Assembly (NCBI RefSeq): GCF_002005225.1
Contig: NZ_CP019724.1
Coordinates: 2,730,501 to 2,794,500 of the forward strand
Direction: 5' to 3'
Length of the DNA: 64,000 bases
Origin: Streptomyces pactum
Lineage (GTDB): Bacteria > Actinomycetota > Actinomycetes > Streptomycetales > Streptomycetaceae
The notes beneath the pieces were generated by a model that worked only from the letters and a program-made list of their open reading frames with translations, was not told the DNA's origin and made no database searches. The translations under genes were made by a program, and so were the position numbers. This document shows positions 1 to 11,387 of this stretch, piece by piece. The stretch's first letter is position 1. Each line of letters starts with the position of its first letter.

Positions 1-1462
1 GCTCGACCTCGCGGGCGTCCAGAGCCCGGCGCAGGTCGCCCAGGAGGCCGAGCCGGTCCGGGGTGTTGGAGTCCCGCTTGGACTCGTAGACCTCCACGCC
101 GGTGCGGTCCCGCTTCGCCTGGTACATCGCCACGTCGGCGCGGCGCAGCAGTCCTTCGGCGTCCAGCGCGTGGTCGGGGAAGACGGCGACACCGGCGCTG
201 GCCTCCAGGACGAGGGTGAGCCCGTCCAGATCCATCGGGGAACTGAGCGCGGCCACGAGGCCGCGGGCGATCCGGGTCGCCGACGTGGTGGAGTCGGCGA
301 CGGGCAGTAAGACGGCGAACTCGTCGCCGCCGAGCCGCGCGGCCTCCGCCCCGCGCGGCAGGGCCTGCCGCAGCCGGTCGGCCGTCTGCAGCAGCAGCCG
401 GTCGCCGGCGAGGTGTCCGAGGGTGTCGTTGACCGACCGGAAGCGGTCGAGGTCGATCAGCATCAGGGCGGCGCGGGCGCCGATGCGCTCGGCGTCGTCC
501 AGCGCGGCCCAGGTGCGCTCGAGGAGCCACTGCCGGTTGGGCAGTCCGGTGAGAGGGTCCCGCAACTGCTCCTCGGCGCGAGCGCGGGCGATCCACAGGG
601 TCGAGTCGAGGGCGATCAGCGGGATGGCGAACAGCGGCAGCAGCAGCGGCTTGGCGACCGCGACCACGCAGACCAGCGGGGCGATGCCGAGCAGTGCCAC
701 GGCGACCAGGCCCTGTCTGACCAGGGCGGTGCGGGCGACGGTGGGCAGGCCGACGCGCGGTGTCTGCAGGTACCACAACAGGGCGCGGGTCACGGCGAGG
801 TAGGCGACCGCGACGAGCACCACCTTGGGCGCCGCGTACACACCCCAGGTGTCGGGGTCCCAGGGGTCCTCGACGGAGGGTACGGAACCGCAGACGCCCA
901 GCACCAGGGCGCCCGCGGCGATGCCGAGGATGTCGACCGCGCCGTGCAGGACGCCCTGCCGCCAGCGGCCCCGACGGGCTATGCCGACCAGGACGACGAC
1001 GGTGAGGCTGACCATGCCGGCCGGAACCCAGCCGTACAGCAGCAGGACGGAGAGGGTGAGGGCGGCGCCGGATCCGGTGCCGCCCCACCAGCGGGAGCGG
1101 CCGAGCATGACCAGGTGGCCTACGACGATGCCGGTCAGCACGGCCAGGGACCAGCCGACGGTGCCGGACGGGAAGAGGGCGTGGCCGTCGGTGAACGCCC
1201 GGTAGAAACCGGCGCCCAGCACGAAGGCGGCGGCCGCGACGACGGCCGAGGGCAACGCGGGCCAGGCGAGGTGCCGTTCGCCGTCGGTGTCGGGCAGGAC
1301 GGAGGGGTGGCGGGCGGCCGGCGGCGCGGAGCCGCGGGCGGTCGCCGCGGGATGCGGTGCGCCACCACCGCGCTGCCCGGGCCACCGGCTCACGTGCCAC
1401 GCGCCCACCATGCGACGCAGGCTCAGCCGTGAGCCCGCGGCGGCGCTCTCGGTCGGTTCCAT
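1..1462 (-). CDS. rmdB: RmdB-like membrane GGDEF(-EAL) cyclic-di-GMP protein, C-terminus cut by window edge
   Basis: Reading leftward from an ATG at 1462, about 487 codons are present before the window ends. An N-terminal half with roughly six to eight hydrophobic segments (residues about 65-270) is followed by a GGDEF domain. Its signature RLGGDEFAVL is intact, with GGDEF at residues 378-382, after an LTGLPNR-type start and a DLDRFRSVNDT stretch. The reading frame leaves the window just where an EAL domain would begin. In S. coelicolor the gene next to ligA is rmdB, a GGDEF-EAL membrane protein reported as a c-di-GMP phosphodiesterase affecting development. The symbol rests on that synteny from memory. 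The EAL part cannot be seen here, so net activity is inferred. Confidence 0.85.
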   Translation of the reverse strand, partial: MEPTESAAAGSRLSLRRMVGAWHVSRWPGQRGGGAPHPAATARGSAPPAARHPSVLPDTDGERHLAWPALPSAVVAAAAFVLGAGFYRAFTDGHALFPSGTVGWSLAVLTGIVVGHLVMLGRSRWWGGTGSGAALTLSVLLLYGWVPAGMVSLTVVVLVGIARRGRWRQGVLHGAVDILGIAAGALVLGVCGSVPSVEDPWDPDTWGVYAAPKVVLVAVAYLAVTRALLWYLQTPRVGLPTVARTALVRQGLVAVALLGIAPLVCVVAVAKPLLLPLFAIPLIALDSTLWIARARAEEQLRDPLTGLPNRQWLLERTWAALDDAERIGARAALMLIDLDRFRSVNDTLGHLAGDRLLLQTADRLRQALPRGAEAARLGGDEFAVLLPVADSTTSATRIARGLVAALSSPMDLDGLTLVLEASAGVAVFPDHALDAEGLLRRADVAMYQAKRDRTGVEVYESKRDSNTPDRLGLLGDLRRALDAREVE

Positions 1463-1721
1463 TCCCGTCCCTCTCACAGCCGGCGGTGCCCACGCCACGC
1501 GGCCCGACGCCCGACATCCATCAACGGCTCCGCGTTGGAGAACCCTTCCCCCTGTCCCTCGGGGGCAGGGGGATGCCCCGACCGCATCCGGGCACGGCGG
1601 GCGCACACCTCAACAGTAGGCCGCGGAAGGCTTCCAGGGGCACCGGTCGTCGACGGTTGCCCGAATGCGACCCGGCCATCCGTATGCATCTGGTATGCGC
1701 CGATCGGGTGGCCTTCAACCG

Positions 1722-3932
<2,211 letters not shown>

Positions 3933-4946
3933 TTACTCTGGGTTGTCCGCGAGGGATCTCGCCGCCTGGACGCAGTGGGCGAGCGCCCGGCGGGCGTACT
4001 CGGGGGACGCGCCCGCGAGTCCGCACGCCGGAGTGACGGTGACCGCCTCCGCGAGAAGCCCCGGATGCAGCCCCAGCCTGCGCCACAGCGTTCTGACACC
4101 CATGACGCTACCGGCAGGGTCTGACAGTGCGGCCTCCGTGCCGGGCACGACACCGGTGAACAGCCGGGTGCCGCCTTCGACGGCCTCGCCGATCGCGTCG
4201 TCGTCACGCTCGGTGAGGAGCGAGAAGTCGAAGGAGACGCCCGCGACGCCCGCCCGGCGCAGCAGGGCGAACGGTACGTCCGGTGCGCAGGAGTGGACCA
4301 CGACGGGCCCGTCGCCGTGCACCCCGGCGACGTCGCGAAGGGCGGCCTCGACGACCTGGCGGTCGACGGCCCGGTGGGTGCGGTAGCCGCTGGCACTCCG
4401 CACCTGGCCGCGCAGTACGGCGGTGAGGGACGGCTCGTCGAGCTGGAGCACGACCCGGGCGCCGGGCACGCGGCGCCGGACCTCCGCCAGGTGCAGGCGC
4501 AGCCCTTCCGCGAGCGAGGCGGCGAGGTCGCGGGCCGCGCTGGCGTCGGAGAGCACCGCCTCCCCGTTCCTGAGCTCCAGGGCGGCGGCCAGCGTCCAGG
4601 GGCCGACGGCCTGGACCTTCAACGGTCCCTCGTGGCCCTGGGTGAACTCCTCCAGGGCGTCGAGGTCCTCCCCGAGCCAGGCCCGGGCCCGTTTGGTGTC
4701 CCGGCCCGGCCGGTCGCCGAGCCGCCAGCCGCTGGGCTCCACACGTGCGTACAGCTCGACGAGCATCCCCGCGGTGCGGCCGATCATGTCGGCGCCGGGG
4801 CCGCGGGCGGGCAGCTCGGGGAGGAAGGGGAAGTCCTCGAAGGTGCCGGTGGCGGTCTTGACGGCCTCGCGGGCGTCGTCGCCGGGCATCGAGCCGATGC
4901 CGGTGGCGGGGCCGAGGCGCGGGCTGGTCTGGCTGTTGTCGCTCAC
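3933..4946 (-). CDS. MetE-like (cobalamin-independent methionine synthase C-terminal fold) protein
   Basis: The protein has 337 residues, far shorter than full MetE (about 750), so it contains only the catalytic-type barrel. It opens with GIGSMPGDDAREAVK and carries HSCAPD at about residues 217-222 and a late PACGLAG motif. These match the zinc-ligating His/Cys pattern of the UROD/MetE superfamily. Actinobacteria commonly carry this short form beside ligA. Methionine synthesis from a methyl donor is the family annotation, but the substrate of the short form is not known to me. The start is GTG at 4946. The gene is flanked by the SDR gene 46 bp upstream and ligA 15 bp downstream. Confidence 0.8.
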   Translation of the reverse strand: MSDNSQTSPRLGPATGIGSMPGDDAREAVKTATGTFEDFPFLPELPARGPGADMIGRTAGMLVELYARVEPSGWRLGDRPGRDTKRARAWLGEDLDALEEFTQGHEGPLKVQAVGPWTLAAALELRNGEAVLSDASAARDLAASLAEGLRLHLAEVRRRVPGARVVLQLDEPSLTAVLRGQVRSASGYRTHRAVDRQVVEAALRDVAGVHGDGPVVVHSCAPDVPFALLRRAGVAGVSFDFSLLTERDDDAIGEAVEGGTRLFTGVVPGTEAALSDPAGSVMGVRTLWRRLGLHPGLLAEAVTVTPACGLAGASPEYARRALAHCVQAARSLADNPE

Positions 4947-4992
4947 CCGGCCAGCCTATGCGGGAGGACGCGGCCGGCACCCCGGCGGGCCG

Positions 4993-5691
4993 TCACCGTC
5001 CCGGGCGCACCGTCAGGTCGTTGACCTCCGCGTCCCTCGGCAGGTCCAGGGCCATCAGGATCGTCGTGGCGACCGACTCGGGGTCGATCCACTTCGCGGG
5101 GTCGTACTCCTTGCCCTCCTGCTGGTGGACCTTGGCCTGCATGGGGCTGGCGGTGCGGCCGGGGTAGACCGAGGTGACCCGGACACCGTTCGCGTGCTCC
5201 TCCTGGCGCAGGGCGTCGGCCAGCGCCTTCAGGCCGTGCTTGGAGGCGGCGTACGCGGACCAGCCGGCGTGGGCGTTGAGGCCGGAGCCGGAGTTGACGA
5301 ACAGCACGTGGCCCTGGGCGACGCGCAACTGGGGCAGGAAGAGGCGGGTCAGCTCGGCGGGGGCGACCAGGTTGACGTTGAGCTGGTTGCGCCAGGTCTT
5401 CGACGTGAGGTCGCCGACCGGGCCGAGGTCGACCACCCCGGCGATGTGCAGCAGCGAGTCCACGCGGTCGGGCAGGCTCTGGTGGGAGAAGGCCCAGGAG
5501 AGCTTGTCCGGGTCGGTCAGGTCGCCGACCAGCGTCTTCGCGCCGGGGAAGGCGGCCGCCAGTTCCTTCGCGCGGCCCGCGTCGCGCGCGTGCAGCACGA
5601 TCTCGTCGCCGCGTTCGTGCAGGCGGCGGGCGACGGCCGCGCCGATGCCGGAGCCCGCTCCGGTGATCACATGTGTAGCCATGCCCGCCAT
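4993..5691 (-). CDS. Short-chain dehydrogenase/reductase
   Basis: A classical SDR of about 232 residues. The N-terminal Rossmann motif is TGAGSGIGAAVA, followed by the NVNLVAP segment. The catalytic region has Ser in NSGSGLNAHAGW and the Tyr-x-x-x-Lys pair in YAASKHG. A later PGRTAS motif caps the cofactor site. The substrate cannot be told from sequence. An internal ATG at 5682 (MATHVITG) is an equally good start and gives the compact N-terminus usual for SDRs. It lies in the same-strand run LOG, SDR, MetE-like, ligA. Confidence 0.88.
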   Translation of the reverse strand: MAGMATHVITGAGSGIGAAVARRLHERGDEIVLHARDAGRAKELAAAFPGAKTLVGDLTDPDKLSWAFSHQSLPDRVDSLLHIAGVVDLGPVGDLTSKTWRNQLNVNLVAPAELTRLFLPQLRVAQGHVLFVNSGSGLNAHAGWSAYAASKHGLKALADALRQEEHANGVRVTSVYPGRTASPMQAKVHQQEGKEYDPAKWIDPESVATTILMALDLPRDAEVNDLTVRPGR

Positions 5692-5709
5692 GCTCGCATC
5701 ACCGGCGGC

Positions 5710-6249
5710 TCACTCGATGCCCTGGCTCTCCTCCAGGTACGCGAGCGCGCCGACCGGCTCCTCGGCGAAGAACACCAGCTCGGTGAGGGGGCGGGGCAGG
5801 AAGCCCTCGTCCTCCATGCGGCGGAACTGCTCCTTGAGGCCGTCGTAGAAGCCGGCCGTGTTGAGCAGGACGACGGGCTTGTCGGTGTGCCCGTGCTTCT
5901 TCAGCTCCAGGATCTCGGTCGCCTCGTCCAGCGTGCCGGTGCCGCCCACCATGATCACCACGGCGTCGGCCTTCTCCAGCAGCAGCCGCTTGCGCTCGGC
6001 GAGGTCCCGCGCGATCACCATCTCGTCGGCGCCCTCGCGTGCCTTGGCCGCCAGGAAGTCCACGGAGACCCCCAGCAGCCGCCCTCCGGACTCCTGCACG
6101 CCGTCGGCGACCACCTTCATCAGCCCGACGTCGGAACCGCCCCACACGAGGGTGTGGCCGCCCTTTCCGAGCAGTTCGGCGAACTCCTTCGCGGGGCGCG
6201 TGTAGCGCTCGTCGAGGTCGGCGGCGGAGAGGAAGACGCAGATGTTCAT
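5710..6249 (-). CDS. LOG-family (TIGR00730) Rossmann protein, putative nucleoside 5'-monophosphate phosphoribohydrolase
   Basis: The ATG at 6249 gives 179 residues beginning MNICVFLSAADLD, the usual start of this family. The longer upstream reading is unsupported. The family motif appears as MVGGTGTLDEATEI, preceded by ERKRLLLEKAD with the conserved Arg. Characterised LOG proteins release a free base, such as cytokinin, from its 5'-monophosphate. Here the usual PGG of the PGGxGTxxE motif is VGG, so the loop is slightly divergent. The product of this member is unknown. It may be the first gene of the run leading to ligA, with 18 bp to the SDR gene. Confidence 0.8.
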   Translation of the reverse strand: MNICVFLSAADLDERYTRPAKEFAELLGKGGHTLVWGGSDVGLMKVVADGVQESGGRLLGVSVDFLAAKAREGADEMVIARDLAERKRLLLEKADAVVIMVGGTGTLDEATEILELKKHGHTDKPVVLLNTAGFYDGLKEQFRRMEDEGFLPRPLTELVFFAEEPVGALAYLEESQGIE

Positions 6250-6340
6250 GGGGCAACGGTACGTTCGGCGCCCCACGGGGAAGAACCCGGCTTCCGGCCG
6301 CGCTGTCACCAGGAGAGCCGGCTACCGAGGAGGACGAACC

Positions 6341-6682
6341 GTGACCAAGGGACTCAACGGGCTCAAGGGACACCGCATCACCGTCGAGCCGAGCGACCGG
6401 CACGTGCGCGTGGTGCGCGGCGAGCAGCTCCTGGCCGAGAGCGACCGGGCGCTGGTCCTGCGGGAGACGGGCTGTCCGGAGCGGTACTACATCCCGGCCG
6501 ACGACGTACGGCTCGATCTGCTGACGCCGTCCGGCACGCACACCCACTGTCCCTTCAAGGGCGACGCCTCCTACTGGTCGCTGCCGGACGCGGCGGACCT
6601 GGTCTGGGCGTACCCGGACCCGGAGCCGGAGGTGGCTCGGATCAAGGACCACCTCTGCTTCTACGACGTCGAGGTGTCCTGA
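6341..6682 (+). CDS. DUF427 domain protein
   Basis: GTG at 6341 follows a strong GAGGAGG ribosome-binding site with about 7 bp spacing and gives 113 residues. The upstream in-frame ATG at 6242 lies inside the divergent gene's leader and is rejected. The protein matches the compact beta-rich DUF427 family: it begins with an EPSDRHVRVVRGEQLLAES strand and has a conserved PERYYIPADDVR segment and a THCPFKGDASYW segment. The function of the family is not established to my knowledge. It lies 53 bp upstream of an alpha/beta hydrolase. Confidence 0.82.
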   Translation: MTKGLNGLKGHRITVEPSDRHVRVVRGEQLLAESDRALVLRETGCPERYYIPADDVRLDLLTPSGTHTHCPFKGDASYWSLPDAADLVWAYPDPEPEVARIKDHLCFYDVEVS

Positions 6683-6735
6683 CCGGTTCGTGTCCTGACC
6701 GGTTGGCCGCGTGCCGTAGGGCAGTCTGCACAGGC

Positions 6736-7515
6736 ATGGAGAAGAGAACCCTTTCGCGCGACGGCACGCGCATCGCCTACGAGAGCACCGGGCGGGGCCC
6801 CGCGGTCGTCCTCGTCAGCGGCGCCATGTCGACGGGCGCGGCGGTGGCGCCGCTGGCGGCGGAGCTGTCGGACCGCTTCGAGGTCACCGTGTACGACCGC
6901 CGGGGCCGCGGCGCGAGCGGTGACACGGCGCCCTTCGCGGTGGAACGCGAGGTCGAGGACCTGGCGGCGCTGATCGAGGCGGTGGGCGGCGAGGCGTCGC
7001 TGTACGGCGTCTCCTCCGGCGGCGCGCTGGTGCTGCGGGCGGCGGCGAGCGGACTGCCGGTGGCCCGGGTGGCCGTGTACGAGGTGCCGTACGCCATGGA
7101 CGACGCCGCCGCGCGGGCCGCCGCCGAGTACACCGGGCGGCTGGCCGAGGCCCTCGGTCAGGGGCGGCGCGGGGACGCGGTGGAGCTGTTCCTGCGGCTC
7201 ACCGGCCTGGGTGAGGAGATGATCCGGGGTGCCCGCCAGTCCCCCATGTGGGCCGGTATGGAGTCGCTCGCGCCGAGTCTGGCGTACGACGACGCGGCGA
7301 TGGGCGACAGCCGGGTCCCCCGGTCCGAGCTCGCCTCGGTCACCGCGCCGCTGCTCGCCCTGGCCGGCGGCGCGAGCCCCGAGTGGATGCGCGAGGCGGC
7401 GCGGGCGATCGCCGAGGCGGCGCCCCGGGGCACGTACCGCACCCTGGAGGGGCAGAGCCACGTGGTGGAGCCGGGCGTGCTGGCGCCGGTGCTGGCGGAC
7501 TTCTTCGCGAACTGA
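6736..7515 (+). CDS. Alpha/beta hydrolase
   Basis: 259 residues from ATG at 6736. The fold is clear: the oxyanion region LVSGAMSTGAA, a YDRRGRGASGD strand-loop typical of lactonase and haloperoxidase-like hydrolases, the nucleophile elbow GVSSGG, and a C-terminal catalytic His in LEGQSHVVEPG. There is no signal peptide, so it is cytoplasmic. Substrate cannot be predicted. It probably shares a transcript with the DUF427 gene just upstream and converges on mnmA, with a hairpin between the two stop codons. Confidence 0.85.
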   Translation: MEKRTLSRDGTRIAYESTGRGPAVVLVSGAMSTGAAVAPLAAELSDRFEVTVYDRRGRGASGDTAPFAVEREVEDLAALIEAVGGEASLYGVSSGGALVLRAAASGLPVARVAVYEVPYAMDDAAARAAAEYTGRLAEALGQGRRGDAVELFLRLTGLGEEMIRGARQSPMWAGMESLAPSLAYDDAAMGDSRVPRSELASVTAPLLALAGGASPEWMREAARAIAEAAPRGTYRTLEGQSHVVEPGVLAPVLADFFAN

Positions 7516-7550
7516 GCGGGGGCCGCGAGGGCCGCGGCGTCGGCGGCGTC

Positions 7551-7576
7551 GGCGGGGTGCCGGACGTCGCCCCGCC
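7551..7576. terminator. Putative bidirectional terminator hairpin
   Basis: GGCGGGG at 7551-7557 pairs with CCCCGCC at 7570-7576 across a 12-nt loop, in the gap between the convergent hydrolase and mnmA genes. There is no U-tract, which is usual for Streptomyces. Confidence 0.5.
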
Positions 7577-7578
7577 GC

Positions 7579-8709
7579 TCAGGCCACGCCGGCCGGCACG
7601 CGCGTGGTGGACGCGATCGTCGCCGAGCCCACCACGCGCGTGCCGTCGTACAGCACGATCGCCTGGCCGGGGGCGACGCCGCGCACCGGCTGCGTGAACG
7701 TCACCTCCAGGGTCCCGTCGACCAGCTCGGCCCGGACCTCGGTCTCGCCGCCGTGGGCGCGGAGCTGGGCGGTGTAGGTGCCGGGCCCGGTCGGGGCGGC
7801 GCCGCACCAGCGGGGCTTGATCGCCCGCAGTGCGTTGACGTCGAGGGCGTCCGCGGGGCCGACCGTCACCGTGTTGGTCACCGGGGAGATGTCCAGGACG
7901 TAGCGCGGCTTGCCGTCGGGAGCCGGGGTGCCGATCCGCAGGCCCTTGCGCTGGCCGATGGTGTAGCCGTAGGCGCCCTCGTGGGTGCCGAGCCGGTTGC
8001 CCGCCTCGTCGACGATGTCGCCCTCGGCCTTGCCCAGCCGGTCGGCCAGGAAGCCCTGGGTGTCGCCGTCGGCGATGAAGCAGATGTCGTGCGAGTCGGG
8101 CTTCTTGGCGACGGCCAGTCCCCTGCGCTCGGCCTCCGCGCGGATCTCGTCCTTGGTGGTGAGGGTGTCGCCGAGCGGGAACATCGCGTGCGCGAGCTGC
8201 CGGTCGTCGAGCACCCCGAGGACGTAGCTCTGGTCCTTGGCCATGTCGGAGGCGCGGTGCAGCTCGCGTACGCCGTCCTCGCGCAGGATCACCTTGGCGT
8301 AGTGGCCGGTGCAGACGGCGTCGAAGCCCAGGGCCAGGGCCTTGTCGAGCAGCGCGGCGAACTTGATCTTCTCGTTGCAGCGCAGGCAGGGGTTCGGGGT
8401 GCGGCCTGCCTCGTACTCGGCGACGAAGTCCTCGACCACGTCCTCCCGGAAGCGGTCGGCGAGGTCCCACACGTAGAACGGGATGCCGATGACGTCCGCC
8501 GCGCGGCGGGCGTCCCGCGAGTCCTCGATGGTGCAACAGCCCCGCGCGCCCGTGCGGAAGGACTGGGGGTTCGCGGAGAGTGCGAGGTGGACGCCGGTCA
8601 CGTCGTGCCCCGCCTCGGCCGCACGGGCGGCGGCTACGGCGGAGTCGACTCCGCCCGACATGGCGGCGAGGACGCGGAGGGGGCGGGTGCGCTGCGGGGT
8701 CTCAGTCAT
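7579..8709 (-). CDS. mnmA: tRNA 2-thiouridylase MnmA (TrmU)
   Basis: 376 residues from the ATG at 8709, which has GGAAGGG just upstream. Longer in-frame readings run through the divergent amidase region. MnmA activates U34 of Lys/Glu/Gln tRNAs with ATP and inserts sulfur received as a persulfide. Visible features are the PP-loop SGGVDS (residues 18-23), the first catalytic Cys in LRCNEKIKF (Cys111), [16 protein letters not shown], and the second Cys in [10 protein letters not shown] (Cys210). A cysteine desulfurase sits 820 bp upstream on the same strand and is the likely sulfur donor. Confidence 0.96.
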   Translation of the reverse strand: MTETPQRTRPLRVLAAMSGGVDSAVAAARAAEAGHDVTGVHLALSANPQSFRTGARGCCTIEDSRDARRAADVIGIPFYVWDLADRFREDVVEDFVAEYEAGRTPNPCLRCNEKIKFAALLDKALALGFDAVCTGHYAKVILREDGVRELHRASDMAKDQSYVLGVLDDRQLAHAMFPLGDTLTTKDEIRAEAERRGLAVAKKPDSHDICFIADGDTQGFLADRLGKAEGDIVDEAGNRLGTHEGAYGYTIGQRKGLRIGTPAPDGKPRYVLDISPVTNTVTVGPADALDVNALRAIKPRWCGAAPTGPGTYTAQLRAHGGETEVRAELVDGTLEVTFTQPVRGVAPGQAIVLYDGTRVVGSATIASTTRVPAGVA

Positions 8710-8769
8710 AACCCTTCCAGGGTACGGGGAGCCGGGAACCGGAGCCCGCGAGTATGCGTTGAAGATCGC

Positions 8770-9522
8770 ATGGGGGCGAAGCGTGAATCCAGCAGCTCTA
8801 CCGCCGGGGGTTCCGCCGGCGGGTCTACCGGCGGGTCCAAGGACGCGGACCGGCGTATCGGCAGGCGGGCGCTGATCGTCGGCGGCACGGCGGCGGCCGT
8901 GGGCACGGCGGTGCTGGCGCGCGACGAGCTGGCCCGCCTGTGGTGGCGGGTACCGGGAGTCGAGCGGCCCCGCGAGGAGGGCGTCGTCGACTACTCCGGC
9001 GCCCGGTGGGTCGCGGCGTCGGACGAGAACTGGCGGCGCGCGGACCGGCCCGACGAATTCGGCGTCGACATGGTGATCGTCCATGTCACGCAGGGCAGTT
9101 TCGCGAGCGCGGTGAGGGCGTTCCAGGATCCCGGGCACAAGGCGGCCACGCACTACATCGTCGGGCAGGACGGCCGCGTCACCCAGATGATCCGCGAGCT
9201 GGACGTCGCGTACCACGCGGGCAACCGCGACTACAACGAACGCAGTGTCGGCATCGAGCACGAGGGCTTCGTGGACCGGCCGCAGGATCTCACCGACGAG
9301 ATGTACGCGGCCTCCGCGCGGCTGACGGCGGGGATCTGCGCGCGCTACGACATACCCCTGGACCGCGAGCACATCATCGGCCACGTGGAGGTGCCGGGCA
9401 CCGATCACACCGATCCGGGGCCGCACTGGGACTGGGACCGGTACATGAAGCTGGTGCGGCGGGCGGCGACCAGCGCCCCTTCGGACAGCCCGTCGAGCGG
9501 TCCGTCCCGGTCCGGCGCCTAG
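8770..9522 (+). CDS. Membrane-anchored or exported N-acetylmuramoyl-L-alanine amidase (Amidase_2 type)
   Basis: 250 residues from ATG at 8770. A Ser/Gly-rich cytoplasmic start (residues 1-25) leads to [18 protein letters not shown], a basic n-region plus hydrophobic stretch that could be a Tat-like signal or anchor. The amidase core follows: VIVHVTQGS (first zinc His), [35 protein letters not shown], and [14 protein letters not shown] with the remaining zinc ligands. It would cleave the MurNAc-L-Ala bond of peptidoglycan outside the membrane. The gene is antisense to, and lies between, mnmA and the cysteine desulfurase gene. Confidence 0.88.
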   Translation: MGAKRESSSSTAGGSAGGSTGGSKDADRRIGRRALIVGGTAAAVGTAVLARDELARLWWRVPGVERPREEGVVDYSGARWVAASDENWRRADRPDEFGVDMVIVHVTQGSFASAVRAFQDPGHKAATHYIVGQDGRVTQMIRELDVAYHAGNRDYNERSVGIEHEGFVDRPQDLTDEMYAASARLTAGICARYDIPLDREHIIGHVEVPGTDHTDPGPHWDWDRYMKLVRRAATSAPSDSPSSGPSRSGA

Positions 9523-9528
9523 CTCGAG

Positions 9529-10698
9529 CTAGCTCAGCCCCGCCGCCCGGGCCCGCTCCACCGCCGGGCCGATCGCCTTGGCGAGGGCCTCGACGTCGGC
9601 CGCCGTGGAGGTGTGGCCGAGGGAGAAGCGCAGCGTGCCGCGGGCGAGGTCGGGGGCGGTGCCGGTGGCCAGCAGGACGTGGCTGGGCTGGGCGACGCCC
9701 GCGGTGCAGGCGGAGCCGGTGGAGCACTCGATGCCCTGGGCGTCGAGCAGCAGGAGGAGGGAGTCGCCCTCGCAGCCCGGGAAGGTGAAGTGGGCGTTGG
9801 CGGGGAGGCGGCCCTCCGGTGCCGGGTCGCCGCCGAGGATCGCGTCCGGCACCGCCGTGCGGACGGCGTCGACCAGGTCGTCGCGCAGGGCGCCTATCTC
9901 GCGGGCGAACCACTCGCGCTGTTCGGCGGCGAGGCGGGCGGCGACCGCGAAGGAGGCGACGGCGGGGACGTCGAGGGTGCCGGAGCGGACGTGGCGTTCC
10001 TGGCCGCCGCCGTGCAGGACCGGCACGGGGCTGTACTCGCGGCCGAGGAGCAGCGCGCCGATGCCGTAGGGGCCGCCGATCTTGTGGCCGGAAACCGTCA
10101 TCGCGGCGAGGCCCGAGGCGGCGAAGTCGACCGGGAGCTGCCCGATCGCCTGAACCGCGTCGGCGTGCAGCGGGACGTCGAACCCGGCCGCCACGTCGGC
10201 GAGTTCACGGACCGGCATGATGGTGCCGATCTCGTTGTTGGCCCACATGACGGTGGCGAGGGCGACGTCGCCGGGGTTGCGGGCGATGGCCTCGCGCAGC
10301 GCCTCGGGGTGGACGCGGCCGTGGGCGTCCACGGGCAGGTACTCGATCGTCGCGCCCTCGTGTTCGCCGAGCCAGTGGACGGCGTCGAGGACCGCGTGGT
10401 GTTCGACGGGGCTGGCCAGGACCCGGGTGCGGGCCGGGTCGGCGTCGCGGCGGGCCCAGTACAGGCCTTTGACGGCGAGGTTGTCGGCCTCGGTGCCGCC
10501 GGAGGTGAGGACCACCTCGCTGGGGCGGGCGCCGAGGGCTTCGGCGAGGGTCTCGCGGGCCTCCTCGACGGTGCGCCGTGCGCGCCGGCCGGACGCGTGG
10601 AGGGAGGAGGCGTTGCCGGTGACGCTCAGGTGCGCGGTGAGTGCCTCGACTGCCTCGGGAAGCATCGGGGTGGTCGCGGCGTGGTCGAGGTAAGCCAT
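9529..10698 (-). CDS. Cysteine desulfurase (NifS/IscS type)
   Basis: 389 residues, an aminotransferase class-V PLP enzyme that turns cysteine into alanine and an enzyme-bound persulfide. It has YLDHAATTP at the start, [10 protein letters not shown], the PLP lysine in VSGHKIGGP (Lys206) and the persulfide cysteine in STGSACTAG (Cys331). Placement near mnmA argues for a role in tRNA 2-thiolation, though it could also serve other sulfur pathways. Its stop codon is 7 bp from the stop of the convergent amidase, within a short AGCTCGAGCT palindrome. Confidence 0.93.
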   Translation of the reverse strand: MAYLDHAATTPMLPEAVEALTAHLSVTGNASSLHASGRRARRTVEEARETLAEALGARPSEVVLTSGGTEADNLAVKGLYWARRDADPARTRVLASPVEHHAVLDAVHWLGEHEGATIEYLPVDAHGRVHPEALREAIARNPGDVALATVMWANNEIGTIMPVRELADVAAGFDVPLHADAVQAIGQLPVDFAASGLAAMTVSGHKIGGPYGIGALLLGREYSPVPVLHGGGQERHVRSGTLDVPAVASFAVAARLAAEQREWFAREIGALRDDLVDAVRTAVPDAILGGDPAPEGRLPANAHFTFPGCEGDSLLLLLDAQGIECSTGSACTAGVAQPSHVLLATGTAPDLARGTLRFSLGHTSTAADVEALAKAIGPAVERARAAGLS

Positions 10699-10801
10699 GG
10701 TGCGGCCGATTCTACGGGGCGGTTCCGTCCGGCCTCAGATCAAGGTTGGCCGCATTACGCGCGCGGCGGCACGGACGGCGCGGCGGAGCGCGCGACCTGG
10801 C

Positions 10802-11071
10802 TCAAAAGCTCCACGACATCGTGTCGTCCGCGGCCATGAACGCCACCAGGACCAACAGGTCGGCGATGCCCAGTCCGAGGCCGAGCAGGGCCCGGCCGCG
10901 GCGGGCGGTGCCGCGCCACAGGGCGACGCCCGCCAGGACGATGGCCATCGGGCCGAGGAAGACGTTGAGGACGAGCAGACCGAGCAGACCGAGGACGAAG
11001 GAGGCGACGGCCATGCCGTCGGTGTCCCGGATGCCGGTCCGGCGGGTGGTGGCCGGTGCGGTGAGCTGCAT
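10802..11071 (-). CDS. Small DUF4190-type membrane protein
   Basis: 89 residues. ATG at 11071 was chosen because GGGAG precedes it by a good distance. An in-frame ATG at 11101 would add ten residues but overlaps the upstream small gene. After about 20 polar residues come two hydrophobic segments, ASFVLGLLGLLVLNVFLGPMAI and LLGLGLGIADLLVLVAF, split by a basic WRGTARRGRA loop. This matches DUF4190. Function unknown. It follows a 55-residue membrane protein after 33 bp and is likely co-transcribed with it, opposite the TetR gene. Confidence 0.72.
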   Translation of the reverse strand: MQLTAPATTRRTGIRDTDGMAVASFVLGLLGLLVLNVFLGPMAIVLAGVALWRGTARRGRALLGLGLGIADLLVLVAFMAADDTMSWSF

Positions 11072-11104
11072 GGTGTTCTCCCTACCGTGCGTCGGTGACA
11101 TGCG

Positions 11105-11272
11105 TCAGTGGGCGGAGGTGCTCCGCCGGCGGCCGTGCCGCTCGCGGATCGCGAAGATGCCGAGCCAGCCGGCGATGACCAGGCCGAGGGCGACGGAGAA
11201 GGTGAGCGGCGCGTGGGCGACGGTGCCCAGCATCACGCCGAGGAGCAGCAGTGCGGCGACGAGAAACAGCAT
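11105..11272 (-). CDS. Small 55-residue membrane protein
   Basis: A short gene from ATG at 11272, preceded by a GGGGGA ribosome-binding site. It opens MLFLVAALLLLGVMLG, continues with a second hydrophobic stretch FSVALGLVIAGWLGIFAI, and ends in a basic tail (RERHGRRR). Two membrane passes fit. No family is recognised. Its 5' side lies directly on the operator-like repeats shared with the divergent TetR gene, so that regulator is the obvious candidate controller. Confidence 0.6.
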   Translation of the reverse strand: MLFLVAALLLLGVMLGTVAHAPLTFSVALGLVIAGWLGIFAIRERHGRRRSTSAH

Positions 11273-11294
11273 GGAGCGGATCCCCCAACCTTGG

Positions 11295-11380
11295 GTGAAC
11301 GATTGTAGTTACAGTTGTTCACTGACCATCGAGTCTAGCGCGCCGTACGGCTTTTCAATTCCGGAGAACAGTTGTTAACT
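11295..11380. promoter_or_regulatory. Operator-like repeats in the divergent TetR promoter
   Basis: Between the small membrane gene and the TetR gene the 9-mer ACAGTTGTT occurs twice, at 11311-11319 and 11368-11376. The first lies within a dyad GTGAAC (11295-11300) / GTTCAC (11317-11322). The second lies within AGTT-GTT-AACT. The second copy ends just before the TetR ATG, as expected for an autoregulated, possibly leaderless gene. Confidence 0.55.
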
Positions 11381-11387
11381 GCATGGC

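Noticed and set aside
7516..7578. A small gene in the GC-rich gap after the alpha/beta hydrolase
   Set aside because: No start with a ribosome-binding site; the GGCGTC repeats form a hairpin between convergent genes.
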